A DNA stretch of 28,923 bases from an uncultured Clostridia bacterium (GTDB lineage: Bacteria > Bacillota > Clostridia > Christensenellales > Borkfalkiaceae): positions 1-28,923 of the forward strand of contig CAMOVY010000001.1 in assembly GCA_946627905.1 (NCBI GenBank), read 5' to 3'. How positions within the stretch are numbered: position 1 is the first letter of the stretch; the number at the start of each line of letters is the position of its first letter. Below the pieces are notes generated by a model that was not told the origin of the DNA, made no database searches, and saw nothing but the letters and a program-made list of their open reading frames with translations. Below are positions 1 through 6,747 of the stretch, piece after piece. Made by a program: the position numbers and the translations under genes.

Positions 1-216
1 TAACCTGTCCCGCTGAAAGACCATCGACACTTTTTCCGCGCCCGTTATTTCCCCGTCGAAACAGGTAAGGCGCGCTATCATATTTAAAAGCGTGGTTTTA
101 CCCGAACCGTTTTCCCCTAAAATGACCGTTATGGCGTTTTCTTCGATATCGAGATTAAAATTTTCAAACACGGTTTTATCGCCGTATCTTTTGGTTATGT
201 TTTTAAGGCTTATCAT
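1..216 (-). CDS. ABC transporter ATP-binding protein, C-terminus cut by window edge
   Basis: Only the first 72 codons are present. The product starts MISLKNITKRYGD and carries a clear Walker A motif (GENGSGKT) near residue 38, then a Q-loop-like segment (MVFQRD) at the window edge. These define the nucleotide-binding subunit that powers an ABC importer on the cytoplasmic face of the membrane. Its ATG overlaps the stop codon of the permease gene as ATGA, so the two are translationally coupled and it is the third gene of the binding protein-permease-ATPase operon. By context it belongs to the SsuB/TauB-like group. The signature motif, Walker B and H-loop lie outside the window, so a full assignment is not possible. 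Confidence 0.9.
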   Translation of the reverse strand, partial: MISLKNITKRYGDKTVFENFNLDIEENAITVILGENGSGKTTLLNMIARLTCFDGEITGAEKVSMVFQRDRL

Positions 217-1004
217 TTTTTCACCGCCTTTTTAGCCCAAAGCCCGAACGCCCACTCTATAATAAGCCCCGTGATTACGGTTATAATCACTAAAGCGAGC
301 ATTGTGGGGTACTCGTAATAGGTTTTCGAATTCTTAAGCAAAAACCCCATAGAGTGCGCCGTCTGCGCAAGCACTTCGGCGGCGACCATAAGTTTAAGGT
401 TAAGGGTAAGCCCCGCCCCAGCCGCGGAAATAAATTCGGGCGCGATTTGCGGAAACACTACTTTTTTCAGCCGTTCCGCATTGTTGACGCCAAAAACTTT
501 GCACATTTCGTTAAGTTCTGTGTCTATCCCGCAAAGGGCGGCGTAAAGGTTGTTGTAAAGGGTGGGAAAAACCACGAGCATAGTAATTATAACGGGCGCT
601 ACTTCGGAATTCGTGAATAAAACCAGCCAAAGCACCACCGCTATAGTCGGAAGCGCGCGGATAATCACTATCAAAGGCGTTAGCGCCCGCCTTGCCTTTT
701 CCGACTTATACGCGGAAAACGCGACAATATAAGCAAGCGAAAAAGAAACCGCGCACGCTAAAACGCTGCGTAAAAGCGTACTGCAAAATGCACGGTAAAA
801 AACCGCGCTGTCATACGCCCCTGCGCCGATAAACAACTTTACCGTCTCGGCAAAAGTATCGCTGACCGACGGTAAATAGTCTTTGTCGACGATTTTTGCC
901 GACGCCGCCCATAAAAGCAATATAGCGGAAACGGTAATTAACGGCAGAGATATATTTAAAACCTTGTTCTGGGTTTTGATTTTTTTATTATTTAGAGATT
1001 TCAA
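213..1004 (-). CDS. ABC transporter permease, SsuC/TauC-like
   Basis: A 263-residue integral membrane protein with several hydrophobic helices (first about residues 17-35). Residues about 165-190 carry the cytoplasmic EAA-type loop (EMCKVFGVNNAERLKKVVFP) that docks on the ATPase, as in binding-protein-dependent permeases of the nitrate/sulfonate/taurine group. The start is a TTG at 1004 that overlaps the end of the binding-protein gene by 17 bases; no ATG lies nearby, and only a weak AGG precedes it, so translational coupling is likely. It ends in a 4-base overlap with the ATPase gene. The substrate cannot be read from the sequence. The family is clear; the exact start is less certain. Confidence 0.9.
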   Translation of the reverse strand: MKSLNNKKIKTQNKVLNISLPLITVSAILLLWAASAKIVDKDYLPSVSDTFAETVKLFIGAGAYDSAVFYRAFCSTLLRSVLACAVSFSLAYIVAFSAYKSEKARRALTPLIVIIRALPTIAVVLWLVLFTNSEVAPVIITMLVVFPTLYNNLYAALCGIDTELNEMCKVFGVNNAERLKKVVFPQIAPEFISAAGAGLTLNLKLMVAAEVLAQTAHSMGFLLKNSKTYYEYPTMLALVIITVITGLIIEWAFGLWAKKAVKK

Positions 1005-1995
1005 ATTTATAACCTATTTTATTTAAAACCGCCCTGAAAGTAAGGTCGGGCACGCCACCCATATTGAAAACCCCTATCGTTTTATCTTTCAGACCGTCGA
1101 CCGTAATTTCTTCGGAACACATAAGATAAAGATTACCGTGCGTTAAAACGGAAACGAGTTTATACGGGTCGGCGGTATTTTTCTTATAAAGTTTGCTCGC
1201 CGCGTTTACGGGCAGAATAACTATATCGCCCGTACCTTTAATAACTATCTCTCCGATATTTTCCGCTTTCACTACGTTATACTCGAAAGTCTTATCCGTG
1301 CCGAACGTTTCGTTTTCATTTATAAATTTTGCGATTGCAAGGGCGGGTGCACCGTCGGGCGCGTAAACTTTTACGGTATCTTCGGTAAAATCACCCGTCG
1401 CCGTGCCGTCGTAGAACAAGTCGTCGGCAGCGGGATTTGCCGATAACTTTTCAATATCTATTATGGTGTTAAGATAATTTTTGACCGCGCTTGCGGCTTC
1501 CTGCGCGCCTTGCCACCTTATATTGCAATTTACCACCGCGTTTGACGTAAGCGCGGCGGGTTTTAACGACGGCGTCGCGCCTTCCGGAAGAACGGAATTA
1601 ACCGCAGTCGCCGCTTGCGCCGGATTTGCAGTCGCCCACTCTACGTTTTCGGCAAACTTGTCCGCAATAGAATTTACGAGCGTTGCGTTAGTATTTAAAA
1701 GGCTTTCCTTTACGAGCATAACGGCTTGCGGATAAGATTTTGTTTCCGCATCGTAAAGTTCCTGAATATCCAGCCTATACCAGATTTTCGTACCTTTCGT
1801 CGTATTTTCAAGCGTTGTGGCGGCAGGTTCTGCTAAAATACCGTAAGCAATTTCGCCCGATTTTAACGCGGGCATAAGTTCCGACGCGTCTGCGTAATAT
1901 TTAAGGCTTATTTCTGCACTGTTCCCACACGCGGAAAAGGCGAAGACGGTTAGCGCAGACACTATGCTTAAAATAAGTGCAATAAGTTTTTTCAT
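988..1995 (-). CDS. ABC transporter substrate-binding lipoprotein (NMT1/TauA-like), apparently circularly permuted
   Basis: A 335-residue lipoprotein. Residues 1-22 are a signal peptide ending in a lipobox (AFSAC, Cys23). The ATG at 1995 is chosen because AGGAG precedes it and the signal peptide begins there. In this family a mature protein normally begins with the lobe that has a VKVYAPDGAPALAIAKF-type strand and helix. It then runs through a GVPDLTFRAVL-type helix and the hinge to a LKYYADASELMPAL-type strand, an EPAATT motif and a C-terminal helical tail. Here the order is reversed: the second lobe occupies residues 28-206 and the first lobe residues 207-335, and the protein ends exactly where the hinge would begin. 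The substrate is unknown; relatives bind thiamine precursors, sulfonates or nitrate. It is the first gene of the operon, behind a leader with a terminator. Confidence 0.88.
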   Translation of the reverse strand: MKKLIALILSIVSALTVFAFSACGNSAEISLKYYADASELMPALKSGEIAYGILAEPAATTLENTTKGTKIWYRLDIQELYDAETKSYPQAVMLVKESLLNTNATLVNSIADKFAENVEWATANPAQAATAVNSVLPEGATPSLKPAALTSNAVVNCNIRWQGAQEAASAVKNYLNTIIDIEKLSANPAADDLFYDGTATGDFTEDTVKVYAPDGAPALAIAKFINENETFGTDKTFEYNVVKAENIGEIVIKGTGDIVILPVNAASKLYKKNTADPYKLVSVLTHGNLYLMCSEEITVDGLKDKTIGVFNMGGVPDLTFRAVLNKIGYKFEISK

Positions 1996-2032
1996 GAATA
2001 TACTCCTATAAAAAGTTATTTCATATAAACGC

Positions 2033-2064
2033 AAAAAGAAACTCCCTTCGCATAGCAAAGGGAG
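2033..2064 (-). terminator. Intrinsic terminator inside the 5' leader of the ABC operon
   Basis: A seven-pair stem (2042-2048 with 2058-2064, CTCCCTT/AAGGGAG) is followed on the minus strand by a U-rich run at 2041-2033. It lies between the promoter and the first gene's ribosome-binding site, so read-through must be regulated. The AAAGGGGAG segment upstream at about 2114-2122 could pair with the left arm (CUCCCUUU) as an antiterminator. Confidence 0.75.
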
Positions 2065-2065
2065 G

Positions 2066-2158
2066 GACGTAAATCAATAAGGCATATTTTGCCTTAAAGT
2101 TCCAGAAATTTCTCCCCTTTGCCGTTAGGTGTTGCCCTTTCGGTTCAGGTTTATCGTC
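2066..2158 (-). promoter_or_regulatory. Structured leader RNA, candidate riboswitch aptamer of unrecognised class
   Basis: The transcript begins near 2155-2158 and can close a helix between 2150-2158 (GACGAUAAA, one A bulged) and 2066-2073 (UUUACGUC). Inside lie an AAGGCA/UGCCUU hairpin (about 2078-2094) and an unpaired-looking purine-rich core including AACGGCAAAGGGGAG. The arrangement of closing helix, core and terminator resembles a transcriptional riboswitch. I could not match it to a known class: the CUGAGA box of thiamine pyrophosphate riboswitches and the conserved boxes of guanidine-I, SAM-I, cobalamin and ZTP aptamers are not evident. Its ligand is presumably related to the importer's substrate, by inference only. 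Confidence 0.55.
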
Positions 2159-2161
2159 TTT

Positions 2162-2190
2162 ATTTTAACATAATAAAGCGCGAAAGTCAA
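2162..2190 (-). promoter_or_regulatory. SigA-type promoter of the ABC importer operon
   Basis: On the minus strand a -35 TTGACT (2190-2185) and a -10 TAAAAT (2167-2162) are separated by 17 bases. It fires into the structured leader and lies just past the 3' end of spoIIID. Confidence 0.7.
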
Positions 2191-2199
2191 ATAAAAAAA

Positions 2200-2460
2200 T
2201 CAGGCTTTATTTTGCGCTTTCAAATATTTTTCGCGCGTGGCAATTCCGCCGCGGATATGCCGTTCGTCAAGATTTTTACGCAAAACCTTTTTAACCTTGT
2301 TAAACAGCGTTTTGTCAATAAAGTACAGCCGTTCGGACACGTCTTTATGCACCGTCGACTTGGAAAAATGAAAAACTTTCGCCGCGTCCCTTACGGTTGC
2401 GCCCGTTTCGGCAATATACTGCGCCTCTTTAAGCGTTCTGTCGATAAGGTCTTCACGCAT
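2200..2460 (-). CDS. spoIIID: Sporulation transcriptional regulator SpoIIID
   Basis: An 86-residue DNA-binding protein matching the SpoIIID family along its length: an N-terminal MREDLIDRTLKEAQYIAET helix, a helix-turn-helix with the hallmark SKSTVHKDVSERL (about residues 33-45), and the basic tail RHIRGGIATREKYLK. In endospore formers SpoIIID acts in the mother cell after engulfment begins, as an activator and repressor downstream of SigE. The ATG at 2460 gives the usual family length and has a GGGGG purine run about 6-10 bases upstream; an in-frame extension to 2493 would add an atypical leader. It stands alone between the ABC operon promoter and plsC. A SigE-like promoter lies upstream. 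Confidence 0.95.
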   Translation of the reverse strand: MREDLIDRTLKEAQYIAETGATVRDAAKVFHFSKSTVHKDVSERLYFIDKTLFNKVKKVLRKNLDERHIRGGIATREKYLKAQNKA

Positions 2461-2491
2461 TGTATTATCCCCCGAATTAAAAGAATAATAC

Positions 2492-2520
2492 ATTTTATGC
2501 GCTTATCTTTCAGTATATAC
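2492..2520 (-). promoter_or_regulatory. Candidate SigE-dependent promoter of spoIIID
   Basis: On the minus strand GTATATA (2520-2514) and CATAAAAT (2499-2492) are 14 bases apart. This resembles the mother-cell SigE -35 and -10 elements, which fits the known SigE dependence of spoIIID in Bacillus. Pattern match only. Confidence 0.45.
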
Positions 2521-2533
2521 CGTTTTTCGACGG

Positions 2534-3268
2534 TTATTTTCCTTCCGCTACCGCCGCAATCTTTGCCCGCGCTATTTCGGAAAGTTCGTGCGAAGAAAGC
2601 GCTTTAACCGTTTCCGCGTCTATTACGTCCACCACGTCTACGTATACCACCGTCTTTTTCCACGGCGCTCTTTCGTGCACTTTTTCAGAACCCCTTATGC
2701 CGACTACGACGACGGGGGCTTCCGCCTTTTGCGCAATCTTAAACACCCCGTCGTGGAAAGGCAGCATATTTACGCTTTTACTGCGCGTGCCTTCGGGATA
2801 TACGCCGTAAGACGTCGCGCCGTTTTTAATGAGTTCCGCAGACATAACTATCGTTTTTAAAGCGTTTCTCGCGTTGTTCCTGTCTATCGGCAAATAAAGG
2901 CATTTTTTCGCAATTTTGCCGAGCAAAGGAATTTTAAAGTTTTCGGGCTTGGAAATAAAAGCAAAGTCTTTGAGTTTCAAACCCGTCTGCGTAATAATCG
3001 GGTCAAAATCGGAACGATGGTTTCCTACTAAAAGGTATTTGCCTTTTATCCCCGTAAGTTTGTCCGTTCCGCTTGCCACTACTTTTACGTGGCAAAAAAA
3101 CAATATAAGCCGCATATGGTAAATAATCACCGAACGGTAAAAACGGTTGGCTTTACGATAGTCTTTATTCCTTACAAAAAGCGACAGCGCAAACAAAAAC
3201 AGGACGTGCAAAAAAGCCACGCCTAAAATTCCGCATACTATCCCCAAAGCCACGTATAACGCTATCAT
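2534..3268 (-). CDS. plsC: 1-acyl-sn-glycerol-3-phosphate acyltransferase, PlsC family
   Basis: A 244-residue membrane-associated acyltransferase that would add the second acyl chain to lysophosphatidic acid, making phosphatidic acid for phospholipid synthesis. It has an N-terminal membrane helix (about residues 3-32), the catalytic HX4D box (NHRSDFDP, His84 and Asp89) and the substrate-binding PEGTRS box at 158-163. The ATG at 3268 has an AGG about nine bases upstream. It lies 13 bases downstream of the PfkB kinase gene and probably shares its transcript. No other lipid gene is nearby, so the exact acceptor is inferred from family. Confidence 0.92.
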   Translation of the reverse strand: MIALYVALGIVCGILGVAFLHVLFLFALSLFVRNKDYRKANRFYRSVIIYHMRLILFFCHVKVVASGTDKLTGIKGKYLLVGNHRSDFDPIITQTGLKLKDFAFISKPENFKIPLLGKIAKKCLYLPIDRNNARNALKTIVMSAELIKNGATSYGVYPEGTRSKSVNMLPFHDGVFKIAQKAEAPVVVVGIRGSEKVHERAPWKKTVVYVDVVDVIDAETVKALSSHELSEIARAKIAAVAEGK

Positions 3269-3281
3269 TTTTTACCTTTCG

Positions 3282-4208
3282 TTATAATTTTTCCGTCTGC
3301 AATCTGGAATAAATTTCCTTGTATTTATCCTTATAGAAAAGGTTAGTTCCGCTTGTCGTCACAGCGGCAGTACCCGCGGCAACCGCTTCTTTTAAAATCT
3401 CGCGCATAGGAACGCCGTTATATATCCCCACGCACGCGGCGGCGACCATACTGTCCCCCGCGCCAACGGTGGAATTAACCGCAACCGACGCGCTTTTACA
3501 GTAAAAACTATCCGTACCGTCGGTAAGCACCGCGCCTTCCGTTCCGAGCGAAGCAAGCACGTATTTCACGCCCTTTTCAAAATATTTTCGCGAAGCCGAA
3601 ATAACGTCGGTAAGTTTACGTATTTTTACGCCCGAAAAGTTTTCGAGTTCTTTCACGTTGGGTTTTACCATAAACAGTTCGCGCGCGGAAAGCGCGGCAA
3701 GCATATTGACTTTTTCCGCGTCCACCACAACCTTTACCCGCGGCGACAGATGTTTTATCACTTCGCCGTAAAATTCGGGGTTAAGTCCTTTCGGCAGGCT
3801 GCCGCTCATAACCGCGATATCTGCGTCCGCAGACAGCGATTTTGCCTTTTCAATAAGTTGCGCCTGCTTATTAAGGCTGACTTCTTCGCCCACGTCGTTT
3901 ATCTCGGTAAGCATTGATTTTTTGTCGATTATCTTATAGTTTACGCGCGTGTTGCCTTCGCAGGAAACGAAGTCGCACTTAATCCCTTCTTCGGTTAAAA
4001 CGTGCTCGAACGTACGTTGTTGGTTTTCGAACATAAAGCCCGTGGCGGTGCAGGCTTCGCCAAGGCGGCTTACGCCTATCGCCACGTTAAGCGCTTTGCC
4101 CGAATAGGTTTCCACTTTACCCTGTATGCGGTTAAGCATACCGACGTTTAAACTTTCAAGTTCGATTGTGCAGTCTATGCTCGGATTCGGGCATATGGTA
4201 AGTATCAT
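3282..4208 (-). CDS. PfkB-family sugar kinase, probably 1-phosphofructokinase
   Basis: A 308-residue cytoplasmic kinase. It opens with MILTICPNPSID, as in the FruK/LacC branch, and ends with the PfkB signature VGAGDSMVAA (residues 248-257) containing the catalytic Asp252. The usual glycine-rich GGKGxNVA box appears as SGKALNVA (37-43), a deviation at the sugar-binding motif. The likely reaction is ATP-dependent phosphorylation of fructose 1-phosphate or tagatose 6-phosphate. No PTS fructose permease or FruR regulator is adjacent, so the substrate is uncertain. GGAG lies eight bases before the ATG. plsC follows after 13 bases. Confidence 0.85.
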   Translation of the reverse strand: MILTICPNPSIDCTIELESLNVGMLNRIQGKVETYSGKALNVAIGVSRLGEACTATGFMFENQQRTFEHVLTEEGIKCDFVSCEGNTRVNYKIIDKKSMLTEINDVGEEVSLNKQAQLIEKAKSLSADADIAVMSGSLPKGLNPEFYGEVIKHLSPRVKVVVDAEKVNMLAALSARELFMVKPNVKELENFSGVKIRKLTDVISASRKYFEKGVKYVLASLGTEGAVLTDGTDSFYCKSASVAVNSTVGAGDSMVAAACVGIYNGVPMREILKEAVAAGTAAVTTSGTNLFYKDKYKEIYSRLQTEKL

Positions 4209-4265
4209 AAATTATCTCCGTAAAGGCGTTCTCTTTTTTGCTCGTAAAGTCGGTTTGTCAAATTA

Positions 4266-4306
4266 AAAACGCCCGAAACTATCATACAACAATTTCGGCG
4301 CGTTTT
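4266..4306 (-). terminator. Terminator after the PRC-barrel gene
   Basis: Imperfect inverted repeat (4266-4278 with 4293-4306, one bulge; AAAACGC-CCGAAA against TTTCGGCGCGTTTT). On the minus strand the right arm ends in a T run, placing it between the PRC-barrel gene and the kinase. Confidence 0.55.
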
Positions 4307-4339
4307 CAATACATTTTATAAAAATTTACCTTCCGCGGC

Positions 4340-4801
4340 TCAATAATCTTCAAAGTCTATCCTAACGTCTTCTTCATATTCTCCGGCGTTTTCCACAAAG
4401 TCGCAGGGTGTAATCTGCGGCGGCGGGCAAGGCGGTTTGGGCGGACAGGGCGGCGCGGGTTTAACACACGGCGGACATTTAGGCGGCTTTTTTGCCGTTT
4501 GGCTTCCGCTCTGCGCGGCTTTGGCGTTTATATCCACAACCGACGGCACTACCGTGTCGGAATTTTTTATATTGACGAGTATCACGTCCCCGCCTATCCT
4601 GATTATGTTTTTTTCGTCAATAAATATTTCGTTTTTACACCACAGCCCCAAAAACCCGCCGCGCTTTCTGTCGCAGACCACTATACCTTTAAGCACTCCG
4701 CACGGGAAATCGAGTTTCAAATCGGTAAGTTTTCCGAAAGACCTGCCGTCCGCGATATTTACCACGTCGCGCTTTTTAAGTTCTTTATACGATAATATCA
4801 T
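4340..4801 (-). CDS. PRC-barrel protein of the YlmC/YmxH sporulation family with a Cys/Pro-rich tail
   Basis: A 153-residue protein. Residues 1-80 form a PRC-barrel-like domain (YKELKKRDVVNIADGRSFGKL, then GGFLGLWCKNEIFI and a conserved IIRIGGDVILV strand) typical of YlmC/YmxH, often encoded near sigG or sigE in Clostridia. Residues about 95-135 form a Pro/Cys tail with repeated CPP and PPC units and six cysteines, followed by an acidic end. The tail is not part of the usual short family and could cross-link or bind metal, as some spore-coat proteins do (inference). I chose the ATG at 4801 because it fits the family start; an upstream extension has no homology-like sequence. No clear ribosome-binding site precedes it. 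sigG is two genes away. Confidence 0.8.
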   Translation of the reverse strand: MILSYKELKKRDVVNIADGRSFGKLTDLKLDFPCGVLKGIVVCDRKRGGFLGLWCKNEIFIDEKNIIRIGGDVILVNIKNSDTVVPSVVDINAKAAQSGSQTAKKPPKCPPCVKPAPPCPPKPPCPPPQITPCDFVENAGEYEEDVRIDFEDY

Positions 4802-4850
4802 AGTGTATTTTATGCCGAAACTGTTTGTCCGTATTACCGTACAAAAAATA

Positions 4851-4879
4851 TTGCTTTTCCCGAAAACAAATGATATAAT
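4851..4879 (+). promoter_or_regulatory. SigA-type promoter of the YitT-family gene
   Basis: TTGCTT (4851-4856) and TATAAT (4874-4879) with a 17-base spacer, 35 bases before the start codon at 4914. Confidence 0.75.
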
Positions 4880-4913
4880 ATTAAAATCGTATTTATTCGG
4901 GGATTTAAAAAAT

Positions 4914-5783
4914 ATGTATCGCAAACAAAAGACTTCGGATATCTTAAAACGCTATATATTTATGGTCGTAGGCTGCATAAGTTATGCTTTGAGTTTGAGA
5001 ATTTTCTTGATTCCTAACGAAATTGTCGGCGGCGGCGTATCGGGTGCGGCGTCTCTTATCGAAATATTGACCGCAATACCCGCGGGTTATTTTATTCTCG
5101 CAATAAATATCCCTATACTTATAATGGGTTTTAAAATGATGGGCTGGCGCTTTATAGTGAGATGTCTTATAACCACGGCTTCGCTTTCGCTGTTCACCAA
5201 CTTCTTCGGGCTGTCTTGGTTTGATTTTTTACAGGGAATTACGAGCAATCAGATACTTGCTTCCCTTTACGGCGGCGTATTGCAAGGCATAGGTATAGGT
5301 CTGTTTATAAAATTCGAGATGTCAAGCGGTGGCACGGAACTTCTCGGCAGAATAACGCATAACATTGTTCCCGTATCTTCCATTGCAACGCACGTGGCGA
5401 TTTTCGACGGGCTTGTCGTTATAGCGGGTACAATCGTGCTGGAAAATCCCGAAAACGTTTTGTACGCGCTGATACTCGTGTTCGTAAGCGCCAAAGTCAG
5501 CGACGTTTTAGTGTTAGGTCTTAACAAGGCTAAACTGTGCTATATAATAACCGATAAAGCCGACGAAATAGGCGACTATCTTATACACCACAGTCCGCGC
5601 GGCATCACCCTTTTGCACGGCAAAGGTATGTACACGGGGAACGAAAAAGGCGTGCTGCTTACATGCGTTAAAAACCATCAGATACAAAACCTTAAATCTA
5701 CGGTAAAGAGTATGGACGAACACGCGTTTGTTATTGTCGGCGAAGCGACCGAAGTTTACGGACAAGGTTTTACTCGTATTTAA
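4914..5783 (+). CDS. YitT family membrane protein (DUF161 plus DUF2179)
   Basis: A 289-residue protein with about five or six hydrophobic helices in residues 17-195 (for example SLRIFLIPNEIVGGGVSGAA and IGIGLFIKFEMSSGGTELLGRI, both typical of YitT proteins). A C-terminal cytoplasmic DUF2179-type domain of about 80 residues follows (CYIITDKADEIGDYLI, GITLLHGKGMYTGNEKGVLLT). Function is not established for the family; several members are expressed during sporulation. The ATG at 4914 is chosen over a much longer open frame because GGGGA lies upstream, a promoter ends at 4879, and homology-like sequence begins here. It is the only confidently complete plus-strand protein gene in the window and is divergent from the PRC-barrel gene. 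Confidence 0.9.
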   Translation: MYRKQKTSDILKRYIFMVVGCISYALSLRIFLIPNEIVGGGVSGAASLIEILTAIPAGYFILAINIPILIMGFKMMGWRFIVRCLITTASLSLFTNFFGLSWFDFLQGITSNQILASLYGGVLQGIGIGLFIKFEMSSGGTELLGRITHNIVPVSSIATHVAIFDGLVVIAGTIVLENPENVLYALILVFVSAKVSDVLVLGLNKAKLCYIITDKADEIGDYLIHHSPRGITLLHGKGMYTGNEKGVLLTCVKNHQIQNLKSTVKSMDEHAFVIVGEATEVYGQGFTRI

Positions 5784-5802
5784 AATAATTAAAAATAAAA
5801 TT

Positions 5803-5839
5803 GCCGCCCCCGCGCTTTAGCCTAAGCGCGGGGGCGGGC
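5803..5839. terminator. Bidirectional terminator between the YitT-family gene and sigG
   Basis: GC-rich inverted repeat with arms 5803-5818 and 5824-5839 (core CCCCCGCGCTT / AAGCGCGGGGG). T-rich flanks lie on the minus-strand exit and a weaker AT-rich flank on the plus side, so it can serve both converging genes. Confidence 0.85.
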
Positions 5840-5854
5840 ATATATTATACAGTT

Positions 5855-6625
5855 TTATGCTTTAATGGCGTTTTTTATACTTGACAGCGCGTTCTTTTCT
5901 AAACGCGACACCTGCGCTTGAGATATGCCTACCGCTTCGGAAATTTCCGTCTGCGTTTTGCCTTCGAAATATCTTAAATAAATGATATTCCTTTCACGCT
6001 GCTCCAAAAGTCTTAAAGCGCTTTCTATCGCCACCTTGTCAGACCAGTTTTCTTCGGTATTGCGACTGTCGCCTATACTGTCCATTAAAAGCAGTTCGTC
6101 GCCGTTTTTATTGTACACGGGGTCGTAAAGCGACACGGTGTCAGATATGGCGTCTAAACAGTACACCACTTCGGAAAGAGCTACCTGCATTTCGCCCGCT
6201 ATACGCTCTAAAGTCGCTTCTTCGTCCTTTTTCTCTATTTCCGTGCGGGTTTGCAAAATCCTGTACGCCTTGTCGCGTATAGAACGCGCTATTCGAAGCG
6301 AATTGCCGTCCCTTAAATAGCGCTTTATTTCGCCGATTATCATAGGCACGGCGTAGGTGGAAAACTTGACTTGAAATTTAGCGTCGAAATTATCTATCGC
6401 CTTTATTAAGCCCGTCATACCCGCCTGAAACATATCGTCCGAATTGTTTTTGCGCCAGAACCGTTTTATTACCGAAAGCACCAAGCGCATATTTGCGATA
6501 ATAAATTCTTCCCGTGCGTTTTTATCGCCCGCGGCGATTTTTTCAAGCATTTCGGCAGATTGTTTTTCGGTTATTTTCGGAAGAGTAGCGGTGTTGATAC
6601 CGCAGATTACTACTTTACTTGCCAT
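5855..6625 (-). CDS. sigG: RNA polymerase sporulation sigma factor SigG
   Basis: A 256-residue sigma-70 family protein. The N-terminal KVVICGINTATLP is the SigG-specific segment. Region 2 follows (MRLVLSVIKRF, DDMFQAGMTGLIKAIDNFD, KFSTYAVPMIIGEIKRYLRD), then region 3 and a region 4 helix-turn-helix (GKTQTEISEAVGISQAQVSRLEK, about residues 224-246). SigG directs late gene expression in the engulfed forespore. AGGAGG at 6630-6635 fixes the ATG at 6625. It is not next to spoIIGA-sigE as in Bacillus, but the YlmC-family gene often linked to that cluster is nearby. A forespore promoter could not be read with confidence. Confidence 0.95.
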   Translation of the reverse strand: MASKVVICGINTATLPKITEKQSAEMLEKIAAGDKNAREEFIIANMRLVLSVIKRFWRKNNSDDMFQAGMTGLIKAIDNFDAKFQVKFSTYAVPMIIGEIKRYLRDGNSLRIARSIRDKAYRILQTRTEIEKKDEEATLERIAGEMQVALSEVVYCLDAISDTVSLYDPVYNKNGDELLLMDSIGDSRNTEENWSDKVAIESALRLLEQRERNIIYLRYFEGKTQTEISEAVGISQAQVSRLEKNALSSIKNAIKA

Positions 6626-6700
6626 AAACCCTCCTTTATGTACATAAGTCCAAGGAAAGGTTATTTTAGTATTGCACTTAAAAAAATTATTATTCGTTTA

Positions 6701-6728
6701 AAATAAAAAAAGGGGGAATTATGCCCCC
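6701..6728 (-). terminator. Terminator at the end of the heat-shock operon
   Basis: Five G-C pairs (6712-6716 with 6724-6728), then on the minus strand a seven-T run (6711-6705) and more T/A. It sits just after the HIT gene and before sigG. Confidence 0.85.
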
Positions 6729-6747
6729 TATAATGTACTGCTAAATT

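Noticed and set aside
2033..2167. Thiamine pyrophosphate riboswitch upstream of the importer
   Set aside because: Attractive because the binding protein is NMT1-like, but the CUGAGA and GGAUAAUGCC boxes are absent.
4257..4262. TTGACA as a promoter for the PfkB kinase gene
   Set aside because: No -10-like hexamer lies 15-19 bases downstream.
4437..4913. Upstream extension of the YitT-family protein to 448 residues
   Set aside because: The added part is antisense to the PRC-barrel gene; the promoter and homology-like start at 4914 give a normal-length protein.
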